Assembly: GCA_019244295.1 (NCBI GenBank) | Contig: JAFASX010000049.1 | Coordinates: forward strand, 1 to 64,000 | Reading direction: 5' to 3' | DNA from: Pseudonocardia sp. | GTDB taxonomy: Bacteria > Actinomycetota > Actinomycetes > Mycobacteriales > Pseudonocardiaceae | DNA length: 64,000 nucleotides | Part shown: in pieces, positions 35,890-49,733 of the stretch | Position numbering within the stretch: the first letter of the stretch is position 1 | Layout: the number at the start of each line of letters is the position of its first letter | Program-made: the position numbers and the translations under genes | Notes under the pieces: model-generated | What the model saw: only the letters and a program-made list of their open reading frames with translations | Databases searched by the model: none | Told to the model about the DNA's origin: nothing

Positions 35890-37364
35890 GCCTCGATCTT
35901 GCCGAACAATGCGCGCGCCTCACCCACGGTGGCGACCGAACCAGTGATCAACACGCCGCCGCTGGCCAGCGTTCCCACCTCCAGCGAATCCGCGAGGCCC
36001 GCATCCTCGTCGATTTCCTCGGCCAACCGAACAGCTTGCTCCACCGCGTCAGCTAACCGAGGTTCGACGGTGACCCGGTCAACCCCGAACACATCGACGG
36101 CGACCGCCGCCAGTTCGTCGACATCGTATGCCCTCGGCGATGAACTCGTCGTGACGACTATGTCGTGCAGAACCGGCTGGAGTTCCTCGAGTAGTCCTCG
36201 GGCATCCTTATCCCGCATCATCCCCACCACACCGACCAGCCGCTGGATGCGGAACTCATCGGTCAACGCGGCAGCCAGAGCCCGCGCGCCGTGCGGATTG
36301 TGCGCGGAGTCCGCCAACACCAGCGGCGCGGTGCGAAGGCGTTCCAATCGACCGGGCGCGCTTACCTCGGCAAACGCCGCCCGAACCACATCCGCACCGA
36401 GCTGATAACCCGCCCCGGCACCCAACAACGCCTCGGCCGCCGCAAGCGCCACCGAGGCGTTGCTGGCCTGATGCTCTCCGTGCAACGGAAGGAACACGTC
36501 GTCATACGCACCACCCAAGCCCTGCAGCCTGAGCACCTGACCGCCCACCGCGCGAGTCCGACGCAGCACACCGAACTCCAAACCCTGGCGGGCAACCGTG
36601 GCGCCCAACTGGGCACACCGCTCCAGGAGTACCGCGGCGGCCTGACCGTCCTGGGCAGCCAGCACCGCGATCGAACCCGGCTTGATGATGCCCGCTTTCT
36701 CCCGCGCGATGCCCGCTAGCTCGGTGCCGAGATACTCCGCGTGGTCGAGCCCGATCGGGGTAACTACGGATACTGCGCCGTCAGCCACGTTAGTGGCGTC
36801 CCAGGTTCCTCCGAGGCCGACCTCTACCACGGCGGCCTCCACCGGGGCATCGGCAAACGCGGCGAAAGCCATCGCGGTGAGCACCTCGAACTTACTCAAC
36901 GCGGGTTGCCCCGCCTGCGCGGCATCGACCATCGCCACATACGGCGCGATCTCACGGAAGATCTCTACGTATCGGGCCGGTTGGATGGGCTGGTTATCCA
37001 GGCTGATTCGCTCAGTGGCCCGCTGGAGATGCGGGCTGGTGTAACGGCCGGTACGCAACCCCGCCTCGGTGAGCAACGCATCGATCATCCGCGCGGTCGA
37101 GGTCTTGCCGTTGGTGCCGGCGACATGCACCACCGGGTAGGCCCGCTGCGGGTCACCGAGCAGGTCGACCAAGGCCGCGATGCGCGTCAGAGTTGGCTCG
37201 ATCCGAGACTCCGGCCACCGCCGATCCAGCTCGGCCTCCACCGCGCGGAAATCAGCGAGGATGCGCTGTTCCGCTTCCTGTTGCCGCTTGGCTTCGCCGA
37301 CCGTCCCGAGCTCCCGTCTTCCGGTGGCCACTCGGTCAGGCCCGAACGGCCTGGGTCGCCTCAC
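35886..37364 (-). CDS. folC: Folylpolyglutamate synthase / dihydrofolate synthase
   Basis: A 492-residue Mur-ligase-fold enzyme that adds glutamates to folates. The ATP loop [17 protein letters not shown] is followed by [29 protein letters not shown] and [15 protein letters not shown]. The N-terminal 50 residues before [10 protein letters not shown] are charged and variable. Start GTG 37364 overlaps the valS stop (GTGA). Confidence 0.95.
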   Translation of the reverse strand: MRRPRPFGPDRVATGRRELGTVGEAKRQQEAEQRILADFRAVEAELDRRWPESRIEPTLTRIAALVDLLGDPQRAYPVVHVAGTNGKTSTARMIDALLTEAGLRTGRYTSPHLQRATERISLDNQPIQPARYVEIFREIAPYVAMVDAAQAGQPALSKFEVLTAMAFAAFADAPVEAAVVEVGLGGTWDATNVADGAVSVVTPIGLDHAEYLGTELAGIAREKAGIIKPGSIAVLAAQDGQAAAVLLERCAQLGATVARQGLEFGVLRRTRAVGGQVLRLQGLGGAYDDVFLPLHGEHQASNASVALAAAEALLGAGAGYQLGADVVRAAFAEVSAPGRLERLRTAPLVLADSAHNPHGARALAAALTDEFRIQRLVGVVGMMRDKDARGLLEELQPVLHDIVVTTSSSPRAYDVDELAAVAVDVFGVDRVTVEPRLADAVEQAVRLAEEIDEDAGLADSLEVGTLASGGVLITGSVATVGEARALFGKIEA

Positions 37365-40042
37365 CCACGGCTCGGCTCCTCAGGTAATGCGGCTAGGCCA
37401 GCTCGGATCCGCTCGATATCAGCCATCGCCACCTCTCGGCGCGCTCTGATCCCAGCCACCACATCGGCCGGCGCTCGCTGGGTGAACTTGGCATTCGCCA
37501 GCCTAGCCTCGGCGCCAACCAGCTCCTTCTGGGCTGCGGCGAGGTCTTTACTCAGCCGGGCCCGCTCAGCGGCCACATCGATCGAGCCCGATGTGTCCAG
37601 CTCAACACGGACCGGAGCACCGGACACACTTACCTCAACCGTCGCGGTGGGAGCAAACCCATCCTCCTCGGGACGCAACCGCGCCAGCGCGCGCACCGCG
37701 TCGAGCTGCGCGCCAAGCCCGGCCTCGGCCAACCCAACCAGCCGGGCGGGCACCCACTGCCCGTCGCGCAGGCCCTGGTCAGCACGGAATCGCCGCACCT
37801 CGGTGACCAGCTTCTGCATGGCGGCTATCCGCGCCGCGGCAGCGGCGTCCGGCGCACCACCCAGCGCGGTCCTGGTCGGCCATGCCGCGATCACCACCGA
37901 ATCCTCGCCGGTCAGCGAGGTCCACAAGGTCTCAGTGATAAACGGCATAGTGGGATGCAGCAGCCGCAGCAACACGTCGAGGGTGGTGCCCAACACCGCC
38001 TGAGTGTTCGCCGCCTGAGCCGACGCGGGACCATCGCCTGACGCGAGCTGCACCTTCGCCAACTCCAGGTACCAATCGCAGAACTCGTCCCAGACGAAGT
38101 GGTAGAGCAGCTCCGTCGCCTTGGCGAACTGGAAGTCCTCCAGCAGCGCATCCACCTCGGCCGTCACCTCGGCCACCCGATCCAGCATCCACAGGTCGGC
38201 GTCGGTGAGCAGGGTTGGCTCGATGTCACCGTGCGGGTCAGCGCCATTGGCCAGGGCGAACCGGGCCGCATTCCATAGCTTGGTGCCAAAGTTGCGCGCC
38301 GCCTGGACGGCGTCCTCACCGATCGGGGCGTCGGTGCCGGGATTGGCGACCCTAGCCAGCGCGAAGCGCAACGCATCGGTGCCGTAGCTGTCCATCCACG
38401 TGGCGGGGTTGACCGTATTGCCCACGGTCTTCGACATCTTCTTGCCGAACTGGTCACGCACCATACCGTGCAGGACGATCGTCTTGAACGGAATGGCTCC
38501 GTTCGGCCCTCGGTCACGCATCGCGTACAGCCCGAACATCATCATCCGGGCGACCCAGAAGAACAGAATGTCGTAGCCGGTGACCAGCACCGACGTGGGA
38601 TAGAACGCGGCAAGGTCCGGGGTGTGTTCCGGCCAGCCCAACGTGGAGAACGGCCACAGCCCAGAGGAGAACCACGTATCCAGCACGTCCTCGTCCTGGG
38701 TCCAGCCCGGCCCGGTCGGCGGCTGCTCGTCCGGCCCGACACAGACCACCTCACCGCCGGGGCCGTACCAAACCGGGATGCGGTGGCCCCACCACAGTTG
38801 GCGCGAGATGCACCAGTCGTGCATGTTGTCCACCCAGGCGAACCAGCGCGGCTCAAGCTCCTTGGGATGAACGCGGACCCGGCCATCGCGCACGGCGTCG
38901 CCAGCGGCCTTGGCCAGCGCCTCTACCCTGACGAACCACTGCAGCGACAGACGAGGCTCGATCGGCTCGTGATCGCCCCGTGAGGAGTGCCCCACACTGT
39001 GCAGGTAGGGCCGCTTCTCCGCAACGATCCGGCCCTGACCGCGCAACGCCTCGCGGACCGCGGCCCTAGCTTCGAACCGGTCCATCCCGTCGAACTCTGT
39101 GCCGGTCCCCACGATCTTCCCGGTCTCGTCCATGATCGTCGGCATCGGGAGGCCGTGTCGGCGCCCGATCTCGAAGTCGTTCGGGTCGTGCGCGGGCGTC
39201 ACCTTGACCGCGCCGGTACCGAACTCGGGATCAACATGGTGGTCGGCCACAATCTTGATCATCCGGCCAACCAGCGGCAGTTCGATCTCGCGGCCGATCA
39301 GGTGCGTATAACGCTGATCATCAGGATGCACCGCGACAGCGGTGTCGCCGAGCATTGTCTCCACCCGGGTGGTGGCCACCACGACGCTGTCGTCACCATC
39401 GCCATATCGGATGGAGACGAGCTCACCTTCCACCTCGCGGTGCTCGACCTCCAGGTCAGACAGCACGCTGCGCAGCGCGGGCGACCAGTTCACCATCCGC
39501 TCGGCGCGGTAGATCAGGCCGTCGTCGTAGAGCCGCTTGAAGATCGTCAGAACCGCCCTGTTGAGGCCATCATCCATGGTGAAGCGTTCACGCGACCAGT
39601 CGACGCTGTCGCCGAGGCGGCGCATTTGGGCCAGGATCGCGCCACCGTGCTCAGCCTTCCACTCCCAGGTGCGCTGGACGAATGCTTCGCGGCCAAGCTC
39701 GCGGCGGCTGGTGCCTTCCGCCGCCAGTGCCCGCTCGACCAGCGCTTGCACCGCGATGGACGCGTGGTCCATACCGGGCAACCAGAGCGCCTCGTAACCC
39801 TGCATGCGCCGCCGGCGCACCAATACATCGATCAGCGTGTGCTCAAAGGCATGGCCGATGTGCAGGCTGCCGGTGACATTGGGCGGCGGGATGACGATGC
39901 AGTATGGCGGCTTGCCGCTGTTTGCGTCGGCCGTGAAGTAGCCCGCGTCGATCCAGCGCTGGTAGAGCGCGCCCTCTACCGCCGCCGGGTCCCACCGGGG
40001 GGGAAGGGACACACGCTGCTTGGGCGGAAGAGTTTCGGTCAC
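37361..40042 (-). CDS. valS: Valyl-tRNA synthetase
   Basis: An 893-residue class Ia synthetase. [17 protein letters not shown] contains the HIGH motif; [13 protein letters not shown] is the KMSKS loop with Thr in the last place. Editing domain residues are seen in the [15 protein letters not shown] block, and the C-terminal coiled coil ([20 protein letters not shown]) is typical of ValRS. Length is close to the family norm. Upstream I looked for and did not find a T-box. First gene of valS-folC-DUF4233. Confidence 0.97.
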   Translation of the reverse strand: MTETLPPKQRVSLPPRWDPAAVEGALYQRWIDAGYFTADANSGKPPYCIVIPPPNVTGSLHIGHAFEHTLIDVLVRRRRMQGYEALWLPGMDHASIAVQALVERALAAEGTSRRELGREAFVQRTWEWKAEHGGAILAQMRRLGDSVDWSRERFTMDDGLNRAVLTIFKRLYDDGLIYRAERMVNWSPALRSVLSDLEVEHREVEGELVSIRYGDGDDSVVVATTRVETMLGDTAVAVHPDDQRYTHLIGREIELPLVGRMIKIVADHHVDPEFGTGAVKVTPAHDPNDFEIGRRHGLPMPTIMDETGKIVGTGTEFDGMDRFEARAAVREALRGQGRIVAEKRPYLHSVGHSSRGDHEPIEPRLSLQWFVRVEALAKAAGDAVRDGRVRVHPKELEPRWFAWVDNMHDWCISRQLWWGHRIPVWYGPGGEVVCVGPDEQPPTGPGWTQDEDVLDTWFSSGLWPFSTLGWPEHTPDLAAFYPTSVLVTGYDILFFWVARMMMFGLYAMRDRGPNGAIPFKTIVLHGMVRDQFGKKMSKTVGNTVNPATWMDSYGTDALRFALARVANPGTDAPIGEDAVQAARNFGTKLWNAARFALANGADPHGDIEPTLLTDADLWMLDRVAEVTAEVDALLEDFQFAKATELLYHFVWDEFCDWYLELAKVQLASGDGPASAQAANTQAVLGTTLDVLLRLLHPTMPFITETLWTSLTGEDSVVIAAWPTRTALGGAPDAAAAARIAAMQKLVTEVRRFRADQGLRDGQWVPARLVGLAEAGLGAQLDAVRALARLRPEEDGFAPTATVEVSVSGAPVRVELDTSGSIDVAAERARLSKDLAAAQKELVGAEARLANAKFTQRAPADVVAGIRARREVAMADIERIRAGLAALPEEPSRG

Positions 40043-40418
40043 CGCCCCAGTTTACGAGCGCCCCCCGACAAGTTTCGATCCAGTGCTCCCTTCCCGCACC
40101 CGCGCCCAGGCGGGCGCTGAACGGGCGCCGAGCCGGCGGGCTCAGGCGCGAGCGACATTGATCGCCGCTTGCCGCTGGCCCTCAGATTGCGGAATCGTCG
40201 CGCGCTTTTCGAGGCACCGCGACCCTGGCGCACTACATAGACCAGACCACTGTGGACCGCCTGGGTCGGATCCGGAGGTCACAACTCATAGCCTAAAAAG
40301 ACAACGGCCGGTCACCAATTGAGACCATCGGCGATCTCTGACATGGCAGACTTGCGCTTCGCAAGGCCTGGACCACCGGCACAAGACCGGATAACGCCTC
40401 GACGCCACAGGAGACCAC
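40043..40418. other. Intergenic region between valS and the monooxygenase gene
   Basis: No gene seen in 376 bp. It must hold the valS promoter (minus) and that of the downstream + gene. A short perfect hairpin, CTTGCG-CTT-CGCAAG at 40351-40365, shares the core TGCGCTTCGCA with the large stem-loop on the other side of the monooxygenase gene. Confidence 0.5.
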
Positions 40419-40742
40419 GTGATCCTCATCGTCCTCAAAGCCAAGATCCGCCCTGAGAAGCGGGACGAGTGGCTGGTCGGGATCAAGCGGTACACCGCCG
40501 ATGTGCGGCAGGAGCCCGGCAACATCTCGTTCGACTACTACGAGAATGGCGAGAACCCCAACGAGTTCGCCATGATCGAGACGTTCGCGGATGCCGCGGC
40601 CGGCGCGGCGCATGTGGCCACCGAGCACGCTCAGAAGTTCTTCGCCTTCATGCCAGCGATGGTCGCCGAGCGCCCGATGATCAACTACCAAGACCTCGAC
40701 GGTAACGCGTGGTCGGAAATGGCCGAGGTTGCTCCCGAGTGA
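40419..40742 (+). CDS. Antibiotic biosynthesis monooxygenase (ABM) family protein
   Basis: A 107-residue dimeric alpha-beta barrel protein: LIVLKAKIRPEKRDEWL, QEPGNISFDYYEN, FAMIETFADAAAGAAHVATE and FFAFMPAMVAERP match putative quinol monooxygenases of the YgiN type. Substrate unknown. GTG 40419 with CACAGGAG upstream gives a standard start. It is a single gene flanked by two hairpins with a common core, and faces rbpA. Confidence 0.88.
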   Translation: MILIVLKAKIRPEKRDEWLVGIKRYTADVRQEPGNISFDYYENGENPNEFAMIETFADAAAGAAHVATEHAQKFFAFMPAMVAERPMINYQDLDGNAWSEMAEVAPE

Positions 40743-40766
40743 CACGCCCGCTGACGTCCGTAGGCC

Positions 40767-40838
40767 GACTTCGCGTACTTGGCCTGCGCTTCGCATACCG
40801 CTGGCGGTATGCGAAGCGCAGGCTGGCTGTCCGAAGTC
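40767..40838. terminator. Large perfect stem-loop between convergent ABM gene and rbpA
   Basis: Inner arms 40782-40801 and 40804-40823 are exact 20-bp complements around a 2-nt centre. Outside these, GACTTCG (40767-40773) and CGAAGTC (40832-40838) add a second set of pairs. No T tract follows. The site between convergent genes suggests a bidirectional terminator or transcript-end stabiliser. Confidence 0.7.
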
Positions 40839-40868
40839 ACCGACGGCGCCGGGGCGCCAACAGCCCGA

Positions 40869-41210
40869 TCAGCCTTCGCGCTGGGCGCGCAGCCGGCTCA
40901 ACGCCTCTTCCAGGATGGCTGCCCCGTCAGCATCGCTGCGCCGCTCTTTAACGTAGGCAAGATGCGTTTTATAGGGCTCGTTGCGTGGCGGAGCCGGTGG
41001 ATGCTCATTGTCCGGGCCCGCCGGCAGCCCACAACGCGGGCAGTCCCAGCTCTCCGGACGTTCCGCGTCGCAAGCGAAGGACGGCTTGGTTTCGTGCCCA
41101 TTGGCACACCAGTACGACACCCGGATGCGGGGCGCTGTCTCACCCCGTTCCGACTCACCCATCGGGCCCGCGCCGACCCGAGTCCCACGAATCGCGCTTC
41201 CACTGGCCAT
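40869..41210 (-). CDS. rbpA: RNA polymerase-binding protein RbpA
   Basis: A 113-residue actinobacterial transcription activator. It binds the principal sigma factor and stabilises open complexes. GSAIRGTRVGAGP at the N-terminus, the core domain with zinc-type cysteines (VSYWCANGH, DCPRCGLPAG), the basic linker KTHLAYVKERRSD and the C-terminal sigma-interaction domain GAAILEEALSRLRAQR are complete. The region upstream to secG is 47 bp. Confidence 0.97.
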   Translation of the reverse strand: MASGSAIRGTRVGAGPMGESERGETAPRIRVSYWCANGHETKPSFACDAERPESWDCPRCGLPAGPDNEHPPAPPRNEPYKTHLAYVKERRSDADGAAILEEALSRLRAQREG

Positions 41211-41257
41211 GAGAACCTCTGCCCCACTTGTCGAATCAGACTCCCGTACCGGGAATC

Positions 41258-41494
41258 TCAGCTTCCGAGCTTGACCAACAGACCCGTACCGACGATCGCA
41301 ATCAGCCAGACAGCACCGATGAACAGTGTTATCCGGTCGAGATTTTTCTCCACTCTGGCTGACCCGGAAAGGCTAGACTGCATACCGCCGCCGAAGAGGC
41401 TGGACAAGCCGCCGCCGCGCCCACGATGCAGCAGAATCAACAATACCAGGAGCACGCTGGAAACGATCAGAACAATCTGCAGAGCGAGCTTCAT
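41258..41494 (-). CDS. secG: Preprotein translocase subunit SecG
   Basis: A 78-residue protein with two transmembrane helices (LQIVLIVSSVLLVLLILL, ITLFIGAVWLIAIVGTGLLV) around the conserved loop GRGGGLSSLFGGG. SecG helps SecYE in protein export. ATG 41494 gives MKLALQIVLI, the usual start, with GAGGA close upstream; an ATG at 41509 is also possible. Position after tpiA matches mycobacteria. The 176 bp to tpiA hold no gene that I can support. Confidence 0.95.
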   Translation of the reverse strand: MKLALQIVLIVSSVLLVLLILLHRGRGGGLSSLFGGGMQSSLSGSARVEKNLDRITLFIGAVWLIAIVGTGLLVKLGS

Positions 41495-41670
41495 GCCATC
41501 CTCATCCAACGGGTCTTCCGTGCGCCCCGGCTCTTACCCACACCAACTCGGCCACTCAGGGTACCCGTCCGCCGAAACCAGCCGAAGCGCAGGGCCGAGC
41601 TACGAGCCTGTACTCCATCTCGAGCTCGGCGCCTGACGAACCGGGTGAGGGCAACGGCGCGACAACGGCG

Positions 41671-42489
41671 TCAGGGCAAGGGCCCGCCGGCCGCGATCGC
41701 GCACAACTTGGCGAACTCGTCGGCGTCCAGGCTAGCGCCGCCGACCAGCGCACCATCGACATCGGGCTGAGCGACCAGATCACCGATATTACTGGATTTC
41801 ACCGAGCCGCCGTACAGGATCCGCACGACCGTCGCCGTCGGTTGATCGTAGAGCGCGGCGATCCGTTGCCGCAACGAGCCGCACACCTCCTGAGCGTCCG
41901 CCGGAGTGGCCACCCGGCCGGTGCCGATCGCCCAGATCGGCTCGTAGGCGATCACCAGCGAAGCCGCCTGCTCAGCGGTGACTTTGGCCAAAGCGGCGTC
42001 GAGCTGCGTGGCGCAGTACTGCACGTGCCCGGCCGCATCCCGGATGTGCAGAGCCTCGCCGACGCACAGGATCGGGGTGATCCGGTTGCGCAGCGCGGCG
42101 CGGACCTTCGCGTTCACCGTCGAATCGTCCTCGCCGTGATACTCCCGACGTTCGGAGTGGCCCACCACGACCCACTTGCAACCTAGCTTGGCCAGCATTG
42201 GCCCGGACACGTCACCGGTATACGCCCCCCAGTCGTGCTCGGATAGGTCCTGCGCGCCGTGGGTGATCAGCAGCTCATCCCCATCGATCATGGTCTGGAT
42301 GCTGCGGATGTGGGTGAACGGCGGCAGCACCGCCACGTCCACTTTGTCGTAGTACTTGTCCGGCAGCGCGAATGCCAGCTTCTGCACCAGGGCGATGGCC
42401 TCAAGGTGGTTGAGGTTCATCTTCCAGTTGCCGGCGATCAGCGGGCGCCGGGGAACGCCAGCGGATCGGTCATTGATACTGCGTGACAC
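41671..42489 (-). CDS. tpiA: Triosephosphate isomerase
   Basis: A 272-residue TIM barrel enzyme that interconverts DHAP and glyceraldehyde-3-phosphate. [13 protein letters not shown] holds the active-site Asn/Lys, [11 protein letters not shown] the His, [12 protein letters not shown] the Glu, and [12 protein letters not shown] the phosphate loop. Start GTG 42489. It follows pgk by 21 bp in the gap-pgk-tpiA operon. Confidence 0.97.
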   Translation of the reverse strand: MSRSINDRSAGVPRRPLIAGNWKMNLNHLEAIALVQKLAFALPDKYYDKVDVAVLPPFTHIRSIQTMIDGDELLITHGAQDLSEHDWGAYTGDVSGPMLAKLGCKWVVVGHSERREYHGEDDSTVNAKVRAALRNRITPILCVGEALHIRDAAGHVQYCATQLDAALAKVTAEQAASLVIAYEPIWAIGTGRVATPADAQEVCGSLRQRIAALYDQPTATVVRILYGGSVKSSNIGDLVAQPDVDGALVGGASLDADEFAKLCAIAAGGPLP

Positions 42490-42510
42490 GACTCAGTACT
42501 CCAATACGGC

Positions 42511-44726
<2,216 letters not shown>

Positions 44727-44809
44727 CTACCCTAGCGGCCCGGAGCTACGTTCGTATTGCGCTGTGGCACGACACCGTCGCAATCAGCCAGCAGCCGTAA
44801 CTGGCGCCC

Positions 44810-45793
44810 TTAGGTGTCAGCGAGCAGTTCGGAAGTCACCGCGGACTCGGTGTCTGGAACGCCCAGGTCAGCCGCCCGTTTATCGGCCATGTGCAGCAAC
44901 CGGCGGATTCGACCGGCCACCGCGTCCTTGGTCATCGGCGGGTCAGACAGCTGACCCAGCTCCTCCAACGAGGCTTGCGTGTGCTCCAGACGCAGCCGCC
45001 CAGCGGCCAGCAGGTGATCGGGGACGTCGTCGGCGAGCAACTCCAGCGCACGGCGCACCCTGGCCGACGCGGCGACCGCGGCACGTGCCGAGCGACGGAG
45101 GTTGGCATCATCGAAGTTGGCCAGCCGATTCGCCGCGGCCCGCACCTCGCGCCGCATCCGGCGCTCCTCCCAGGCCAGCACGGACGAATGCGCGCCAAGC
45201 CTGGTCAACAGGGCGCTTATCGCATCGCCGTCGCGTATCACCACCCGGTCCGCGCCGCGCACCTCGCGGGCTTTCGCACTCACCCCAATCCGTCGCGCGG
45301 CCCCCACCAGCGCCAACGCCGCCTCGGGGCCGGGACAGGTCACCTCGAGGGCGGAGCTGCGACCCGGCTCGGTGAGCGAACCGTGCGCCAGGAACGCGCC
45401 ACGCCAAGCGGCCTCCGCGTCGCAGACCCCACTGGAAACGACGTGCGGCGGAAGCCCCCGCACTGGCCGGCCGCGCAGATCGAGCAGCCCGGTCTGGCGA
45501 GCCAGACCGGCGCCGTCGCGCACCACCCTGATGACATATCGGGCGCCTCGGTGCAGTCCACCAGAGCTGATCACCTGAACCTCAGAGGTGTGCCCATAAA
45601 GCTCGTGTATTTCCCGGCGCAACCGGCGGGCCACCGAACCGGTATCGACCTCGGCCTCCACCACCACCTTGCCACCCACAATGTGCAGACCACCGGCGAA
45701 CCTCAGCAAAGACGACAGCTCGGAGCGGCGGCAACACGGCTTGGTCACTGGTAGCCGGCTGAGCTCGTCCTTGACCGACGACGTCATGGCCAC
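44810..45793 (-). CDS. whiA: Sporulation/cell-division transcription regulator WhiA
   Basis: A 327-residue WhiA. N-terminal LAGLIDADG-like domain ([48 protein letters not shown]) and a C-terminal helix-turn-helix ([21 protein letters not shown]). In Streptomyces it activates division genes with WhiB; it exists in non-sporulating relatives too. GTG 45793 has GGAGAAC upstream; ATG 45787 is two codons later. The 119 bp to gap hold no gene. Confidence 0.96.
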   Translation of the reverse strand: MAMTSSVKDELSRLPVTKPCCRRSELSSLLRFAGGLHIVGGKVVVEAEVDTGSVARRLRREIHELYGHTSEVQVISSGGLHRGARYVIRVVRDGAGLARQTGLLDLRGRPVRGLPPHVVSSGVCDAEAAWRGAFLAHGSLTEPGRSSALEVTCPGPEAALALVGAARRIGVSAKAREVRGADRVVIRDGDAISALLTRLGAHSSVLAWEERRMRREVRAAANRLANFDDANLRRSARAAVAASARVRRALELLADDVPDHLLAAGRLRLEHTQASLEELGQLSDPPMTKDAVAGRIRRLLHMADKRAADLGVPDTESAVTSELLADT

Positions 45794-45859
45794 TGCACGT
45801 TCTCCTTTCGGCTCGGTCGGGCCGAAGCCAACCGGTCGCGCCCAGCGTCAGTTCCTCGA

Positions 45860-46831
45860 TCATGAGCGAAGCACGCCGCGCACCGCTTCCGCCAATGCGG
45901 CTGGATTGTGCCTTGGGGTGCCATCCGGCTCGCCGATCGGGGCCAGCACCGCGCGTCCGCCCAGCGCCTCGGCCGACCTTCGCAACCGCTCCGGGACCGG
46001 TACCGCCGCGCTGTCGGCGAGTACAACGTGCACTCGCAGCTCGGGGGCGTGTTGGTTGAGTACGTCCAGGTGTTGTTCTGGTGAGAACCCGGCCGTCTCC
46101 CCCGGTTGCGGCGCTAGGTTGAGGACCACGAGTCGTTGGGCTGGGGTGCCTACCAACGCGTCGCGCAACTCGGGGACGAGCAGGTGCGGCAGCACACTGG
46201 TGAACCACGAACCCGGCCCGAGTATGACTACGTCGGCCGCCCACACCGCCTCGATCGCTTCTCGGCAGGCCGACGGCTGTTTGGGTCGCAGCCACACCCT
46301 TTGCACCCGCCCCGGTGTACTGGCCACCGCTACCTGGCCCCGAATCTGCGCCGACTTGTGGGGATCCGGTCCCAACCCGGTCACCTCGGCCTCGATCACC
46401 AGTGGGTGGGTGCACATGGGCAGCACCCGCCCGCGTACTCTGAGTAGCGCGCAGGCCTCATCCAACGCGGCCACCGGATCACCGAGGACCTCGATCAGTC
46501 CGGCCAGCAGCAGGTTGCCGACGGCGTGCCCGGCCAGCGCCCCGGTGCCGCCAAAACGGTGTTGGAACAGCTCCCCCCAGCGCGACCCACCGGTGTCATC
46601 GGCGGCCAGCGCGGTGAGCGCCATCCGCAGATCCCCCGGCGGCAACACGCCGAGCTCACCACGCAGCCGACCGGACGACCCTCCGTCGTCGGCCACCGTG
46701 ACCACGGCGGTCAGCGCATCGGTGAGCATCCGCAGCGCACTCAGCGTGGCGTACAGGCCGTGGCCACCGCCGAGCGCCACGGCCCGCAGCGGCCGGTCAG
46801 CCAGGTTAGCCGAGTTAGCCGCCTCGGTCAT
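45860..46831 (-). CDS. yvcK: YvcK/CofD-like gluconeogenesis factor
   Basis: A 323-residue CofD-like protein: AVALGGGHGLYATLSALR, TVADDGGSSGRLRGELGVLP, PGDLRMALTALA and GPGSWFTSVLPHLLV are the family marks. YvcK proteins bind UDP-sugars and, in mycobacteria (CuvA), affect cell-wall synthesis and growth on gluconeogenic carbon. Overlaps rapZ by four bases and precedes whiA, the standard order. Confidence 0.95.
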   Translation of the reverse strand: MTEAANSANLADRPLRAVALGGGHGLYATLSALRMLTDALTAVVTVADDGGSSGRLRGELGVLPPGDLRMALTALAADDTGGSRWGELFQHRFGGTGALAGHAVGNLLLAGLIEVLGDPVAALDEACALLRVRGRVLPMCTHPLVIEAEVTGLGPDPHKSAQIRGQVAVASTPGRVQRVWLRPKQPSACREAIEAVWAADVVILGPGSWFTSVLPHLLVPELRDALVGTPAQRLVVLNLAPQPGETAGFSPEQHLDVLNQHAPELRVHVVLADSAAVPVPERLRRSAEALGGRAVLAPIGEPDGTPRHNPAALAEAVRGVLRS

Positions 46832-47721
46832 TCGCGGCCCAGGTCACGGTGCACAACGCTGACCGAGAGGCCGTCCTCGCCGCGCAGCCGCCGAGCCAGT
46901 TCCTCGGCCACCGCCACGCTGCGGTGCTTGCCGCCAGTGCAGCCGACCGCCAGGGTCAGATACCGCTTGCCCTCGCGTCGGTAGCCCCCGCCGACCAGTC
47001 GCAGCAGCTCGTGATAGCGCTCAAGGAACTCCTCGGCGCCTTCCTGGGACAGGACGTAGTCACGCACCGCGTCGTCTCGCCCGGTGTATTCACGCAACTC
47101 GGGGATCCAGTAAGGATTCGGCAAGAAACGCATGTCCACGACGAGGTCGGAGTCCATGGGCAGGCCGTACTTGTAGCCGAAGGACAGCACGGTGACCCTG
47201 GTCTGGGCGGACATCTCGGTACCGAACGACTGCTCGATGGCCGAACGCAGCTGGTGGACCGACAAGGCGCTGGTGTCCAACACCAAATCGGCGGAGTTGC
47301 GCAGTGGCTCGAGCAGCTCACGCTCGGCGGCGATCCCGTCGGCCAACCGGCCGTTGCCCTGCAGCGGGTGGCCGCGCCGGACGTGCTCGAACCGACGGAT
47401 CAGCACCGGGTCGCTCGCTTCCAGGAATAGCAGTCGGGGCTTGTAGCCACGGGCGTCCAGATCCTTGATCACCGCGGCCAGGTCATCGGTGAAGGCGCGG
47501 CTACGGACATCCATCACCACCGCTATTCGGGTGATCTCGCCTCGGGCCCGAGAGCCCAGCTCGACCATGGTCGAGATGAGCTCGGGAGGTAGGTTGTCTA
47601 CCACGAACCATCCCAGGTCTTCCAACACCTTGGCCGCGCTGCTGCGGCCCGCCCCGGACAGGCCGCTGACCAGGGCAACCTCGATCCCGGCCGCACTGGC
47701 GCTGGCCGATGGTGTGCTCAC
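46828..47721 (-). CDS. rapZ: RNase adapter protein RapZ (nucleotide-binding)
   Basis: A 297-residue P-loop protein. [20 protein letters not shown] is Walker A, with [33 protein letters not shown] and the C-terminal [20 protein letters not shown]. In E. coli RapZ guides RNase E to the GlmZ sRNA; in actinobacteria the role is unclear though RNase E is present. Coupled to uvrC and yvcK by 4-bp overlaps. Confidence 0.96.
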   Translation of the reverse strand: MSTPSASASAAGIEVALVSGLSGAGRSSAAKVLEDLGWFVVDNLPPELISTMVELGSRARGEITRIAVVMDVRSRAFTDDLAAVIKDLDARGYKPRLLFLEASDPVLIRRFEHVRRGHPLQGNGRLADGIAAERELLEPLRNSADLVLDTSALSVHQLRSAIEQSFGTEMSAQTRVTVLSFGYKYGLPMDSDLVVDMRFLPNPYWIPELREYTGRDDAVRDYVLSQEGAEEFLERYHELLRLVGGGYRREGKRYLTLAVGCTGGKHRSVAVAEELARRLRGEDGLSVSVVHRDLGRE

Positions 47722-49730
47722 GTCCGTTCCCCCTCGCTCACCGTGGGTATCTCTTTCGCGGGCATCTCGTTAGCAGCCGTCTCATTGGCGGGTGGGTCAT
47801 TGCCGTGCAAGGCGGCCACGACCGCGGCCGCCGTTCTCGGTCCCATGCCGGGCACGGCGGCAATCTCAGCTGTCCTGCCCTGTTCCGCGGCCTCACGCAG
47901 CTTGCGCAGCGAACCGAAATGCTTGAGTAGCGCCGTGCGCCGGGTCTGTCCCAGGCCCGGTACTGAGTCGAGCTCCGAAGCGGTCATCCGCTTGGAACGT
48001 TTCTGTCGGTGGTAGGTGATAGCAAACCGGTGTGCCTCATCACGGACCCTTTGCAGCAAGTAGAGACCTTCGCTGGCGCGCGGCAGGATCACCGGGTCGG
48101 GCTCGGCCGGCAGCCAGACCTCCTCCAGCCGCTTGGCTAGCCCGCAGACCGCGACGTCAGTGATGCCCAGATCGGCCAGCACATCAGAGGCCGCTTCCAC
48201 CTGGGGGGCGCCCCCGTCGACCACTAAGAGGTTCGGCGGGTAGGCGAACTTGCGCTGCCGGCCAGTCTCTGGATCAATCGCGGATTTAGCGGCCGATATC
48301 TCCGAGGTCTCGGCTAGATAGCGGCGGAAGCGACGTCGGACCACCTCGGCGATGGACGCCACGTCACCACCGTCCACGCCGTCGCGGATCTCGAACCGGC
48401 GGTACTCCGAGCGGCGAGACAGCCCATCCTCGAACACCACAAGGGAGGCGACCACATCACTGCCGTGGATGTGGCTGACGTCCACACACTCGATGCGCAA
48501 TGGAGCGCTGTCCAGCCCGAGCGCCTCTTGGATCTCGGCCAGCGCGGCCGAGCGCGCGGTGAGATCGCCAGCCCGCCGCAGCTTGTGCCGGGTGAGTGCC
48601 TCGCCGGCGTTGCGGGCCACGGTCTCAGCCAGCGACTTCTTGTCGCCGCGCTGCGGCACCTTCAACTGCACCCGCGAGCCACGCAGCCCGGACAGCCATT
48701 CCGCCACTGTCTCGGCTTCGGCGGGCAGCTCGGGCACCAGGATCTCCCGAGGCACTGGTTGCGCGGCATCGTCGGCGGAGTCAGCCAACGCGGCCTGCTC
48801 ACCATAGAACTGGCTGAGGAATTGGGCCACCAGGTCGGCCGTTTCAGCCTGTTCGACCTTCTCGATCACCCATCCGCGCTGGCCACGGACCCGGCCGCCC
48901 CGGACGTGGAATACCTGGACGGCGGCCTCCAGCTCATCTTGAGCGAACGCCACCACGTCGGCGTCTGTGCCGTCGCCCAACACCACCGCCTGGCGTTCCA
49001 TGGCTCGGCGCAGGGCGCCGACGTCATCGCGCAGCCGGGCAGCTTGCTCGAACTCCAGCGCGTCCGACGCCGCTTTCATCCTCCGTTCCAGCTCACGCAC
49101 CATGCGATCGGTGCGCCCACCAAGAAAGTCACAGAAATCGTTCACGATCCGGCGGTGTCCGGCCGCGTCGACCCGGCCGACGCATGGAGCCGAGCACTTG
49201 TCGATATAGCCCAGCAAGCAGGGCCGACCGATCTGGCCGTGCCGGCGGAAAACCCCGGACGAGCAGGTGCGGGCCGGAAAGACCCGCAACAGCAGATCGA
49301 GCGTCTCCCGGATCGCCCAGGCGTGCGCGTATGGGCCGAAGTAGCGCACGCCCTTGCGGCGTGGTCCCCGGTAGACGTGCAGCCGGGGAAACTCCTCGGG
49401 CAACGTCACCGCGAGCACGGGATAGGTCTTGTCGTCGCGATAGCGGACGTTGAACCGAGGATCGAACTCCTTGATCCAGTTGTATTCGAGCTGCAGCGCT
49501 TCGACCTCGGTACCCACCACCGTCCACTGCACGTCTGTGGCGGTCGTCACCATCTGCCGGGTCCTGGGATGCAGGCCGGCCAGGTCAGCGAAGTAAGAAC
49601 TCAACCGACCGCGCAGGTTCTTCGCCTTGCCAACATAAATCACCCGACCGTGTTGGTCGGCAAAACGGTAAACGCCAGGCGCCTCCGGGATGATGCCGGC
49701 GGCCGGGCGGTACGTGGACGGATCGGCCAT
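47718..49730 (-). CDS. uvrC: Excinuclease ABC subunit C
   Basis: A 670-residue UvrC for nucleotide excision repair. GIY-YIG domain at the N-terminus ([20 protein letters not shown]), Cys-rich link ([16 protein letters not shown]), UVR motif ([18 protein letters not shown]), RNase H-like C-terminal nuclease ([20 protein letters not shown]) and a HhH pair ([20 protein letters not shown]). Length normal. Its ATG (49730) is only 3 nt from a divergent antitoxin-like start. Confidence 0.97.
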   Translation of the reverse strand: MADPSTYRPAAGIIPEAPGVYRFADQHGRVIYVGKAKNLRGRLSSYFADLAGLHPRTRQMVTTATDVQWTVVGTEVEALQLEYNWIKEFDPRFNVRYRDDKTYPVLAVTLPEEFPRLHVYRGPRRKGVRYFGPYAHAWAIRETLDLLLRVFPARTCSSGVFRRHGQIGRPCLLGYIDKCSAPCVGRVDAAGHRRIVNDFCDFLGGRTDRMVRELERRMKAASDALEFEQAARLRDDVGALRRAMERQAVVLGDGTDADVVAFAQDELEAAVQVFHVRGGRVRGQRGWVIEKVEQAETADLVAQFLSQFYGEQAALADSADDAAQPVPREILVPELPAEAETVAEWLSGLRGSRVQLKVPQRGDKKSLAETVARNAGEALTRHKLRRAGDLTARSAALAEIQEALGLDSAPLRIECVDVSHIHGSDVVASLVVFEDGLSRRSEYRRFEIRDGVDGGDVASIAEVVRRRFRRYLAETSEISAAKSAIDPETGRQRKFAYPPNLLVVDGGAPQVEAASDVLADLGITDVAVCGLAKRLEEVWLPAEPDPVILPRASEGLYLLQRVRDEAHRFAITYHRQKRSKRMTASELDSVPGLGQTRRTALLKHFGSLRKLREAAEQGRTAEIAAVPGMGPRTAAAVVAALHGNDPPANETAANEMPAKEIPTVSEGERT

Positions 49731-49733
49731 GAT

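Noticed and set aside
40043..40300. T-box leader for valS
   Set aside because: No AGGGTGGNACCGCG-like element on the minus strand upstream of valS.
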